NCBI GenBank assembly: GCA_013416635.1 | Contig: JACCHT010000001.1 | Span: 1,054,001 to 1,118,000, forward strand | Reading direction: 5' to 3' | Length of the DNA stretch: 64,000 nucleotides | DNA from: Candidatus Thiodubiliella endoseptemdiera | Lineage (GTDB): Bacteria > Pseudomonadota > Gammaproteobacteria > PS1 > Pseudothioglobaceae | Part shown: one piece after another, positions 56,320 to 64,000 of the stretch | How positions within the stretch are numbered: the first letter of the stretch is position 1 | Layout: each line of letters starts with the position of its first letter | Position numbers and translations under genes: made by a program | Notes under the pieces: generated by a model | What the model was told of the DNA's origin: nothing | Database searches by the model: none | Seen by the model: only the letters and a program-made list of their open reading frames with translations

Positions 56320-57123
56320 TCAATTTTTTAGAGGCTTTGCCTCTAAATTTAGTGCCAAGTTAAAAAGTGTGTTGAAATTATGGGTGGTGGCATTAGCAAT
56401 AGTTTCGATGGTTTCACCACGAATTTCGGCCATTTTTTCAGCAACATAATAAGTATAGGCAGGGGAATTAGGCTTGCCACGATACGGCACAGGTGTAAGG
56501 TAAGGTGAGTCGGTTTCCACCAAAATTCTATCCAGTGGCACTTTTTTTGCCACTTCACGCAAATCTTCTGCATTCTTAAAAGTAACAATACCCGAAAATG
56601 AAATATAAAAACCCAAATCCATCGCTGCTTTTGCCGTTTCCCAATCCTCTGAAAAACAATGCATCACCCCTTTTTCCGCCTTCTCTTCTCGCATAATTGC
56701 AATGGTATCGGCTTTGGCATTGCGGGTGTGAATAATCATTGGTTTACCCGATTGATTGGATGCGGCAATGTGCCGTCTAAATCGCTCTCGTTGCCAATCA
56801 GCCCCGTCCTTTTGCACATGAAAATAATCCAACCCCGTCTCGCCAATAGCAATAATATTATCATCATCCGCCAATGTCAATAATTCCTCAACGCTTGGGT
56901 CTTTGCCATCTAATTCACAGGGATGCACACCAACAGAAGCATAAACTTCGGGGTGTTTTTGCGCAATAGCAAGCACATCATCAAAATGCTCTAAGTCAAT
57001 ACACACACATAAAAATTCTTCAACCGACAAGGTCTTGGCATGTGCCAATAAACTTTCCATACTGCCACCAAAGGCCGATAAATCTACTCGGTCTAAATGG
57101 CAATGTGAATCAATTATTTGCAT
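56320..57123 (-). CDS. tatD: TatD-family deoxyribonuclease
   Basis: 267 aa. Metal ligands in IDSHCHLDRVDL, IGETGLDYFH, IIHTRNA, GVMHCFSED and LVETDSPYLTP. The length is normal. TatD enzymes are 3'-5' exonucleases or hydrolases in DNA quality control. Its last codons form the hairpin TAGAGGC/GCCTCTA. The start overlaps the preceding ATPase gene by 10 bp. Confidence 0.92.
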   Translation of the reverse strand: MQIIDSHCHLDRVDLSAFGGSMESLLAHAKTLSVEEFLCVCIDLEHFDDVLAIAQKHPEVYASVGVHPCELDGKDPSVEELLTLADDDNIIAIGETGLDYFHVQKDGADWQRERFRRHIAASNQSGKPMIIHTRNAKADTIAIMREEKAEKGVMHCFSEDWETAKAAMDLGFYISFSGIVTFKNAEDLREVAKKVPLDRILVETDSPYLTPVPYRGKPNSPAYTYYVAEKMAEIRGETIETIANATTHNFNTLFNLALNLEAKPLKN

Positions 57124-58906
57124 TTTTCTGTATCGGAAGCCGAAATTATTTGTGAAAACTCATTTAAAAAACTTTTTTTATCAAGGCAATCTTTACTAAA
57201 ATTTTCTGATATTTCTTTAAACATTTCAAATAAATATTCTTTATCGCATTGATTCTTATCATTAAAAGTTAAATATATATGATTATCTGGATTTAGCGGT
57301 AATTTTGGTTCATACGGTTTTATAGTTGCAATTTTATGTGTATTTTCTACCACCCAAAATGCACCAACCTCTAAACATGCATACCAAGAGTTTTCCATAT
57401 TTTGACTTGCTATAAAAAAAACATAAGGCTTTTTAAACCAATCATTTACAAAAAACTTCCTAATATAACCAAGGGTATTTGTCCCCTCGGGTGTTTTTGA
57501 ATCTATATTATTGCTAGAGGTATAAAGAATTTCTTTTGGTAAAAATCCACAGAATAATAATAATTCATAAATAATATTAGCCTGCTCTGAATCTTCACTA
57601 GAGTGTGTTATTAATATTTTCTTATTAGATGATTCTGCTGGAGAAATGTTAGCAATCATCTGTTTAGCTTTTTCTTTTAAATCCTCTCCTTCGTCCACAT
57701 TAAGAAACTCATTAATAGCCGTTTGTTTAGATTCTGTAAAAGCACTAAAAGTTGATAATGAAGTATCTGTTATATCAGGCTTAATAACCTTGATTTCATT
57801 TCTCCACTCATTCCATTCCTTAGATATTTGTTCAAAAATATTATCTTTAAATTCTTTAATAAGTTTTGCGTATTCCTCATCACCTTCTTTAATGCCTTCT
57901 CTACTAGTCGTCATCCTATCTGTTAGAGTGCCATCATCTAGTAGATCAAAATGAATTTGACCATAAAGGTAACTTGCAATATGTCTTGTTGCAAAATCAG
58001 GTGTATGGCTAAGTATATTTTTTTCCCTTAGCCTTCCATTAACAAAAAGGTCAACACCTACCTTTTCATCCATTGTTCTAATTGTTAACCCGCTAGGTTT
58101 TTCAGTAGAAGCAATAAATCCATTAACACCTATTTCGGAGTCCACACTCCCTTTATTTTTTAAACTATTCTGTTGCTCCAACATATCAAGATAAGGGTCG
58201 CTTATGGCATTAATATTCCAAAAAAACTGAGTCTTTTCTGCTAAAGGTTTAAGCTCTTCTATGGTGATTTCTTTACCCCCCACAAAGATATTGAATTCCT
58301 CGTCTATGAGTGAAAATTTAAAAGATAATGCTATCAATGTTTTTATATAACCTAATTTATTTTTTATACCTTCATGAATATCTTCAAAATATATGATTGT
58401 TCCCTTTGTATGCCCTTTTTTATAATCTAAGAAAACTACATCATCAATTTCACTAAGTTTTGAGTCTTGTGCATTTACACCATCACTAATATCTTGGTCT
58501 AATTTATTATTATCAATAACACCCCCCACATAATCTGTCTCAGATGTCTTGGTGATAATGCTAATTTTTTTTGCACAAGACAATAACGCTAACTTTCCAA
58601 TTCCTTTTCCGCCTATAAAATGCCTTCCTTTTAATTGTTGTATATTTGAATCTTTTCTCTTTGAGTAGCCAATATTCAAAAATTTCCTTGAAAATCTTCT
58701 TTACTCATTCCGATACCATCATCCCTAATAACGAAGTAGTTTTCCTCCCTATTAATGGTAATCCACACATTCTCTGCACCAGCATCCCATGAATTGGAAA
58801 TCGCCTCACCAATCACTGTAATAAAACTACGGTATAAATTTCTACCTAGATGGTCTAATACGCTGAGGGATATGTTGAAATTAAATTCTGAATTATTATC
58901 AGCCAC
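57114..58906 (-). CDS. MORC/GHKL ATPase with C-terminal TIR-like domain, one frameshift
   Basis: About 597 aa. The ATP fold: N box IGEAISNSWDAGAENVWI, G1 FVIRDDGIGMSKEDF, G2 GGKGIGKLALLSCA. This matches the MutL/Hsp90/MORC-type ATPases seen in bacterial restriction loci. From about 465 the sequence KKILITHSSEDSEQANIIYE followed by FFIASQNMENSWYACLEVGA looks like a TIR fold; the SWYACLE stretch gives the Ser-x3-x-x-Glu site where TIR NADases hold the catalytic Glu. The start is GTG, overlapping the methyltransferase by 8 bp. One A is lost at about 58677. Function inferred: ATP-driven sensing coupled to NAD+ loss. Confidence 0.7.
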
Positions 58907-59933
58907 AGTTTCCCCCTATATGCTTTACAATTGTTTCACCAATTACTCGCCCCAACTCTGGAGGAACGGCATTGCCAATGTGTCTACTTACGGCAACTAT
59001 TTTAATATCATCACCAAAATCATAGTCTTTGGGAAATGTTTGCAATAAAGAACCTTCTCGAATAGAGATAGCTCTATTTTGCTCAGGATGCCCAAATCTA
59101 CCCGACCCATAACTGGTAAATTGCGTTGTTATCGTGGGGAAACTTTATCCCAGCTCATGCGACCATAAACGGTTGCATAACTTTGCCGCTTTCCTTTTTA
59201 TAGCACTCTGGTAATAATTTTTTATCCCAATCTCTCCATGTGCCGCTCGGTTTTGATTGTTGTATTCTTTTTATATTTAATTTAGAAAGGTTTCTAGATT
59301 TATGCACTTTGTCTTTTTTGCAAGCCTCGCCACTTTTTAGTGTTGGCAGGGTTTTAATAATTTTGTCAATTGAAATGTGGTTATCCTTTGTGTGGGTTTT
59401 TTGCGGCACAGATATATCGCCTAATTTAGAGGCTAAAAAAACCAGCCTATTTCTATTTTGTGGAATACCGTAATCCGCACAATTAACAACTTCGTAAGAA
59501 ACCTTATACCCCATCTCTTTTACTTGCTTAACAAAATCAAAAAATACTTGGGTTTTCGTTATCCCTCGTACATTTTCCATAGAAATAATATCTGGCTCTA
59601 TGGTTTTAATGCCTCGTAAAAATGATCAATCATATTCCATCTTTTATCGTCTTCTTTATTTTTGACTTTAAAAGTGTGGGATGAGAATGTTTGACAGGGC
59701 GCACAGCCTGCCAAAACCTTAATACTACCTTTAGAATACATATTCTTCATAGTTTTAAAGTCATATTTAGAAACATCTTCACAGATAAAATTAACACCAT
59801 TGTTTCTTTCGTATGAGTACTCGCATGATTTATCATTATCAAGACCAGCGAGTACCTTTATTTTTGCTTGTTGTAGACCATATGTTAGACCACCAACGCC
59901 ACAGAATAAATCAATTGCTTCTATTTTTTTCAT
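58899..59933 (-). CDS. DNA cytosine-5 methyltransferase, three frameshifts
   Basis: About 345 aa after repair. Motif I AIDLFCGVGGLTYGL, motif IV with catalytic Cys LAGCAPCQTFSSH, motif VI MENVRGI, VIII NRNRLVFLAS and motif X GNAVPPELGRVIGE. All motifs needed for methyl transfer are present. Indels: one A lost near 59590, one near 59166, one near 59145. It follows the AsmA-like gene by 3 bp and overlaps the ATPase gene. Together these two look like a self-protecting methylation plus ATPase effector unit. No classic endonuclease gene is visible. Confidence 0.85.
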
Positions 59934-59936
59934 AAA

Positions 59937-60718
59937 CTAAAACCCGAAACTTTTAAATAAATCTTTGGCTTTGCTTTTAATTTCATCCGTGTCAAGCTGC
60001 TTTTTAAGGCTGTCTAAGCCGCCTTGAATGCCGAGTTTTTGCTCAATTTTACGACGAAGATCGGCTTCGATTTCTTTTTTACCTGCTTCAATGCCTTTTT
60101 CTTCCAATGCCTTTTTTAGACTGTGCAAAATTTCTTTGATGACTTGTTTGCCGATTTCGTCAATTTTAGCGCCTGAGTTTCCGCCAAAATTGTGTGCTGA
60201 AATGTTAGGCACTTTGAGTGTGGTTTTTAGCCATTTAGTATCAACTTTAAGACTGATATTATTGACTTTAAAGCGTTTTATTTTGATGCGTTTTTCTTGG
60301 TTTTCTTGGGCTTTTGAAGTTGTTGCTGATGTGCTTTTATTTTGTTTTTCTAAATTATCCAATAATTGAGTTAAGTTTACTTTATTAGCATTTTGCTCTA
60401 AGGTAAATTTCAATCCATCAAATTTGATTTCATCAATGACAATCAAATTATCGGAAATATCGCCTATTTTTAACGAAAAATAGTCTAAAGAAAAGGCGTT
60501 TTTACCTTTGAAGTTAGGCGGATTTTGCACCTCAATAAAATTAATATTCAGGCTTTTATCAAGAATATGGCTGTCAAATTGACTGATACTAACAGGGGTT
60601 TTGAGTAGTTTTTGAGCATATCTTGAGCATAATCTTTGCCAATTGAATCAATAAAAAAGACAATAGCAACAACCAAAACAACAACCAAGCCTAATAATTT
60701 ATAAATAATTTTTTTCAT
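59937..60718 (-). CDS. AsmA/DUF748-like membrane-anchored protein, one frameshift
   Basis: About 260 aa. One N-terminal membrane helix (KLLGLVVVLVVAIVFFI), a linker DSIGKDYAQDML, then the AsmA-type pattern VQNPPNFKGKNAFSLDYFSL and a Lys-rich helical end. Proteins of this kind are linked with outer-membrane lipid and LPS transfer. One A is missing near 60618 in a six-A run. It overlaps the 47-aa ORF by ATGA and is followed 3 bp later by the methyltransferase. Confidence 0.72.
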
Positions 60719-60858
60719 TTTTCTTTTCCTATTTTTATTAAAAACCTTTCATCTGAAACATTGGGAACAGATAATTTATGTAACTCTGCTCCTAATGGTA
60801 GAGCCTCTTGCTTAATATTTGCGCCTTTCATTAGCAAATAGTACCCATTATCAAACAT
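60715..60858 (-). CDS. 47-aa protein coupled to the AsmA-like gene
   Basis: MFDNGYYLLMKGANIKQEAL ... ending IKIGKEK. Soluble, no signal. Its stop TGA overlaps the ATG of the next gene in the ATGA pattern, which is strong evidence that it is translated. Family unknown. It is short enough to be missed by automated gene finders. Confidence 0.6.
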   Translation of the reverse strand: MFDNGYYLLMKGANIKQEALPLGAELHKLSVPNVSDERFLIKIGKEK

Positions 60859-60955
60859 AGGTATCGATTCATTTTATAATTATAAAATGAATTATAGCAT
60901 GAAACAATTCCAAACCTTAGCAAACACAAAGGGCAACCATATAAAGCAGTGCCGC

Positions 60956-60997
60956 AAAAAAATACCCAAAAAGTCTAACTTCTGGGTATTTTTTTTA
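60956..60997 (-). terminator. Rho-independent terminator
   Basis: Arms AAATACCCA and TGGGTATTT with a T-run on either strand. Placed after the gene fragment at 61019-61126. The rrn terminator has the same arms. Confidence 0.8.
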
Positions 60998-61018
60998 ACT
61001 GCAGCAACGAACTTTAAA

Positions 61019-61126
61019 TTATAGAAGAATAAAGTTATCTGCGTGAAGCCCTGCATCGCCCAATGAAAGTGCTGTGGCGGCATCAGTAGCAGTAGTGCCG
61101 CCAGCATCTTTTAGGGTAATCATAAT
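61019..61126 (-). pseudogene. 3' fragment of a gene cut by an IS5-like element
   Basis: An open stretch ends MITLKDAGGTTATDAATALS and LGDAGLHADNFILL before a stop and a terminator. It has lost its 5' part at the IS boundary (61127). The repetitive Ala/Thr/Asp composition is typical of surface adhesin or RTX-like ends, but no family can be named. Confidence 0.45.
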
Positions 61127-61207
61127 GAGACCTTTGCATAAATCAACCCAAACCCACCAACATGGTAAAATAACACCCATCTAAAAACAGCCACAAAAAT
61201 CAAAAAA

Positions 61208-61965
61208 ATGTCCTGGAAACAAACAGCCTAAAACTCATTCGCAGATTCTCTTGTCGTTGAACACAAATCCCTATCAGAACTAGACGATGTGCATAACATT
61301 ATCAATTGGCCTGAGATAGAACAAACACTTTCAAACCTGTATTCATCCAAGCGAGGTGCACCCAGCTACCCACCACTAATGATGTTCAAGATTCTCATTC
61401 TTCAAGCTTGGTACGGCCTAAGTGATGAGGCATTAGAGAAACAAATTGCCAGAGGAGACCTTTGCATAAATAGGGATGATTAGCAAAATGACAGATTTTA
61501 TTAAATTGGAAATTTTTTAAATCCACTCCTAGCAGGGCTAAGGGTGTTTTTAAAAAGTTTGTAATTTGATGAAAGATGGCGTTTTGATGATTATTCATAT
61601 TTATGCAAAGGTCTCTTGATGTTAGCAAAACCAAAACCTGCGGGCAAGTCTTTGCTGATAGCGCTTACGCCAACAAAAGAAATGACAAAAAGTTGGGCAA
61701 ACAAAACAATAAAGTCTTGCATCGAGCCTACAGAAACACACCACTCACAAACAAACAAAAACAAGACAACAGACAACGCTCATCTGTTCGCTACATTGTT
61801 GAGCGAACCTGGGTTGCTGCAAACTTCATCATGGTTAGGCAAGGCAAGATACCTTGATTAGAGAGAAACAAGACCCGAGCACAACTGATTGCCATGAGTC
61901 ATAATCTTAAAACAGGGATGAATATTTTTAAACAGATGCGAGAACTGCAGGATTGTTGCGTCTAA
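61208..61965 (+). pseudogene. IS5-like transposase, core deleted
   Basis: N-part: MSWKQTA then a stop, NSFADSLVVEHKSLSELD, then INWPEIEQTLSNLYSSKRGA and LMMFKILILQAWYGLSDEAL. After the MITE the C-part begins DVSKTKTCGQVFADSAYANK and includes VRYIVERTWVAANFI, which holds the last Glu of the DDE triad. About 130-150 residues with the first catalytic acids are missing. Later frames end MSHNLKTGMNIFKQM. Confidence 0.85.
61455..61615 (-). repeat. MITE copy 8 (161 bp), inside the IS5-like transposase
   Basis: No target duplication (CAGAG on the left, TTGAT on the right). Together with the missing transposase core this points to a deletion next to the MITE. Confidence 0.93.
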
Positions 61966-62130
61966 TGGTTGAAATAAAGGTAAAAATAGGCGGGAAATCG
62001 CCAAGAAATGCAAACAATCGGCCTTGTTTTTGGGTTTTTGAAGAAAGTGAGAATAATTTTGAAAAATCTTTTTTGAAAAATTACAAAAGTTGGGATTAAA
62101 GCAATAAATTATGAATTACGCAAAGGTCTC

Positions 62131-62390
62131 AGATTGTTATAATATTCAGCTTGGAAAGACAAGGTAAGGTAAATGATCGCTTAAATTCAGATGAGATCGA
62201 TCGTTTAATTGTATTGAGTGAAGATAATAAGCAATTATTAGAAGATGTGATTGATAAATTACATCTTTCAGCCAGAGCTTATCATCGAATTTTAAAAGTG
62301 GCTAGAACCATTGCTGATTTAGATCAGGCTCAAAATATTGAGCAGCAACATTTGATTGAGGCAATTGGTTATCGGCGGTTTGATGGTTAA
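62131..62390 (+). pseudogene. comM: ComM/YifB C-terminal fragment
   Basis: [18 protein letters not shown] then [20 protein letters not shown] and [17 protein letters not shown] are the C-terminal Mg-chelatase-like part of ComM, which aids integration of transformed DNA. The 5' three-quarters are gone at the IS boundary. One extra base near 62150 also breaks the remaining frame. Confidence 0.85.
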
Positions 62391-62401
62391 ACGCTAACTC
62401 A

Positions 62402-63031
62402 TTACAAGTTATGTAATGCTTGTAAACTACTTGCAAGAGAAGTTTGTCGTTTCGGTATTTTTGTGAAAAAATCAACCGACTGTTTAACTTTATGGTTAGG
62501 TAATATTGCTAATATCTTTCCTTTTAACAATTCATCATTTCTAGTGTCCCACATATCTAAAAACTGAGATTTACTGTAGGTGCGATTACCCAATGCTGAG
62601 TCAGCTAGCCAAATAGTATTCTTATCAATACCGCGTAATACTGAAAAATGATCATCTTTTCTATGCTTTAGATATACAATTGTTGGTATTTTGATCTTTG
62701 ATAATTGTTCAAAAGATAAAGCGTAACCTACGCCACGAAAGCCAAACTTTGGTAAAACTTTTGCCATGTCGTCAAATGAAGCACGACCATCACCCTTGTC
62801 CATTGCCTTTAACAGTTCTATTTCGGTAAATGATTGATTGTAAAACTCATTTAGCAATGTTGCCATTGATGCCGCACCACAAGAATAATCTTTGTCTTGT
62901 TTAACAATGCTAGCATCTCTCAATGCCTTCCAGGTTTTGACTTTTATTTCAACACCCGTACTTGATAAAGGCACAATGACACCTGCATTAACGCCAAACG
63001 TCAAACAAAATAATAACCAAAATTTCATCAT
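62402..63031 (-). CDS. Exported C39-like cysteine peptidase
   Basis: 209 aa with a signal peptide (MMKFWLLFCLTFGVNA). Catalytic Cys in DYSCGAASMATLLNEFY, His in DDHFSVLRGID and Asp in WLADSALGNR: the C39 triad of bacteriocin leader peptidases, but with no ABC transporter fused. Stand-alone C39-like proteins can process or degrade small peptides in the periplasm. It starts at the stop of the membrane gene upstream. No leader-peptide gene was found nearby. Confidence 0.8.
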   Translation of the reverse strand: MMKFWLLFCLTFGVNAGVIVPLSSTGVEIKVKTWKALRDASIVKQDKDYSCGAASMATLLNEFYNQSFTEIELLKAMDKGDGRASFDDMAKVLPKFGFRGVGYALSFEQLSKIKIPTIVYLKHRKDDHFSVLRGIDKNTIWLADSALGNRTYSKSQFLDMWDTRNDELLKGKILAILPNHKVKQSVDFFTKIPKRQTSLASSLQALHNL

Positions 63032-63567
63032 ACTGGCGGTAAAGTTGGCTCTGGTAATAGCCCAATGGCAATAAAAATAAGGCTGGTAGCAATCATAAAT
63101 GCGAATAAAATAATTGTGCCAAGCGACATAGCGAGTAAACTAAAACCTAAACCCACAGCATTTGCCTTGGCAAAAGCAAAGAAAAATACCAATAATGAAT
63201 AACCAACTACCACTAATTGCAAGTAATCAAAACCCCCATGAAACTGTGATAAAAATATCAATGGAATTGTCAATAAATCAATGATACTGGCAAGCACGCT
63301 TAAGGCAAATAATGCTTGAAATGTGGGCATTTTTTGCTTTAGTTTTAACAAACCGACCAAAGACCAGGTACTCCTATAATTATTGGTACCATTGATAACA
63401 TTAATAAAAAGTGTGTGATAAAATTACTTCCGGCGGATGTGGTAACAATAAACCAAATGCCGTACTAATAAAAATCGTTAAACCAATACTGGTTTTAAAT
63501 GAATATTTTTGGTAATACTCAATCGGTTCAGGTTTAAATTTAAGTAAGTTTAGAATGTCTTAATCAT
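63028..63567 (-). CDS. Yip1-like membrane protein, two frameshifts
   Basis: About 180 aa, five predicted membrane helices. Reading with two repaired indels gives MIKDILNLLKFKPEPIEYYQ, then FITHFLLMLSMVPIIIGVPG and LTIPLIFLSQFHGGFDYLQL. This matches the Yip1/YckA-like small membrane family of unknown role. It overlaps the C39 gene, so they are co-expressed. Confidence 0.6.
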
Positions 63568-63584
63568 TTAAATATTCTTATAGG

Positions 63585-63756
63585 TTAACGAAACAGGCGT
63601 ATAAACAACACCAATAAAACAACAATTACAAATATAAGTTCGCATGTTTGCCCAAAAATATGCCCTCCCCTTCCTCATCTAAAGGAAAACTGTTTTTCTT
63701 AAAAATATTTTTCTTATCAGACTGATTACCATCTCTAAAGTTTTTTTAGAAATCAT
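63585..63756 (-). CDS. Small tail-anchored membrane protein, two frameshifts
   Basis: About 57 aa: MISKKNFRDGNQSDKKNIF, then SFPLDEEGEGI and a C-terminal helix ELIFVIVVLLVLFIRLFR. Needs two indel repairs, so the call is tentative. Charged N-terminus and a single C-terminal helix. Confidence 0.35.
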
Positions 63757-63901
63757 TATAAATATTGTAAAAATTTTAAAATAATTTTATTTATTGAAAA
63801 GTCTCAATTCAATAATACCCATCCAAAAAATTAACTTTCCTGCTTCTGATTCCATTGATTTTTTCGTAATTTACTACACTTAAAAAAAATCGGTTTAATT
63901 C

Positions 63902-64000
63902 TCAAGTTTTATAATCATTTTTTTTTATTTTTCTGTATTTAATTGCTTTATAGATAAGATAAACGATTAACTCAAGTCCGCCAAGAAAGATTATTATAGA
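63902..64000 (-). CDS. C-terminal end of a membrane protein (window edge)
   Basis: Runs off the window. The end reads IIIFLGGLELIVYLIYKAIK then a Lys-rich tail KKNDYKT and stop. It is a membrane helix with a positive tail. The 145 bp between it and the previous gene holds nothing identifiable. Confidence 0.45.
   Translation of the reverse strand, partial: SIIIFLGGLELIVYLIYKAIKYRKIKKNDYKT

Larger units (their letters stand above)
61127..62130 (+). mobile_element. IS5-like element carrying the MITE family's termini
   Basis: Ends GAGACCTTTGCATAA and, inverted, GAGACCTTTGCGTAA: the same 15-bp terminal repeat as the MITEs, with one mismatch. It contains a transposase of IS5/DUF772-like type, broken by a nonsense codon and by MITE copy 8. 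No target duplication (ATAAT against AGATT), so deletion accompanied or followed insertion. It cuts comM at its right and the fragment 61019-61126 at its left. Confidence 0.85.

Noticed and set aside
62402..63031. Bacteriocin processing and export system
   Set aside because: The C39-like protein has a signal peptide and no ABC transporter domain, and no GG-leader peptide gene was found close by.

Overview
The window looks like a low-GC, thiotrophic gammaproteobacterium of the SUP05/Thioglobaceae type, probably a mussel or clam sulfur-oxidising symbiont. The evidence is a sat-aprM-aprB-aprA sulfite-oxidation operon, the AT-rich codon use, one rrn operon carrying tRNA-Ile and tRNA-Ala, and heavy IS/MITE load. 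The lineage is inferred from gene content; no database was searched.

Layout. 1-1159: IS3-type relic and two MITE copies. 1185-9921: envelope genes (two LtaS-like sulfatases around a TIM-barrel-like protein, heptosyltransferase, gmhA, hldE, hldD). 10222-16427: rrn operon on the minus strand with promoter, boxA sites and terminator. 16459-20378: mnmE, NarX-like kinase, NarL-like regulator and rhodanese in one overlapping minus operon. 20464-21722: palindrome, two MITEs and a dead IS3 relic. 21885-27921: three small genes (one FKBP-like) and the sat-apr operon. 27926-29903: lptA, lptC, thiE. 30066-39736: helicase-nuclease and argS loci, holding two different ATPase-based defence cassettes and a chimeric helicase/argS pseudogene. 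40004-45528: an integron remnant (truncated integrase, attI candidate, cassette genes including alkB, one complete attC, one cut attC) bracketed by palindromic repeats, with an IS3 element in the left one. 45611-50371: small RHH protein, polA, znuC, dapD. 50391-53024: one IS3 copy nested inside another. 53158-60858: phosphoesterase, ubiA, rluC, tatD, a GHKL-ATPase/TIR gene next to a DNA cytosine methyltransferase, an AsmA-like gene and a 47-aa ORF. 60956-62390: an IS5-like element, itself holding a MITE, that cuts comM. 62402-64000: C39-like peptidase and small membrane proteins.

Two themes run across the window. First, a 161-bp fold-back MITE is present in eight copies, and its termini match those of the IS5-like element at 61127-62130, so that element's transposase is the likely mover. 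Second, more than twenty conserved frames are broken by single-base indels, nearly all loss of one A in a short A-run on the coding strand, including three in aprA and one in mnmE. This pattern suggests assembly or sequencing error more than pseudogenisation, so broken core genes are annotated here as whole genes with frameshifts.

The most notable systems are the double defence-cassette locus between argS and the helicase, the bracketed integron with a HEPN-type cassette, and the methyltransferase plus MORC-like ATPase with a C-terminal TIR-like domain.
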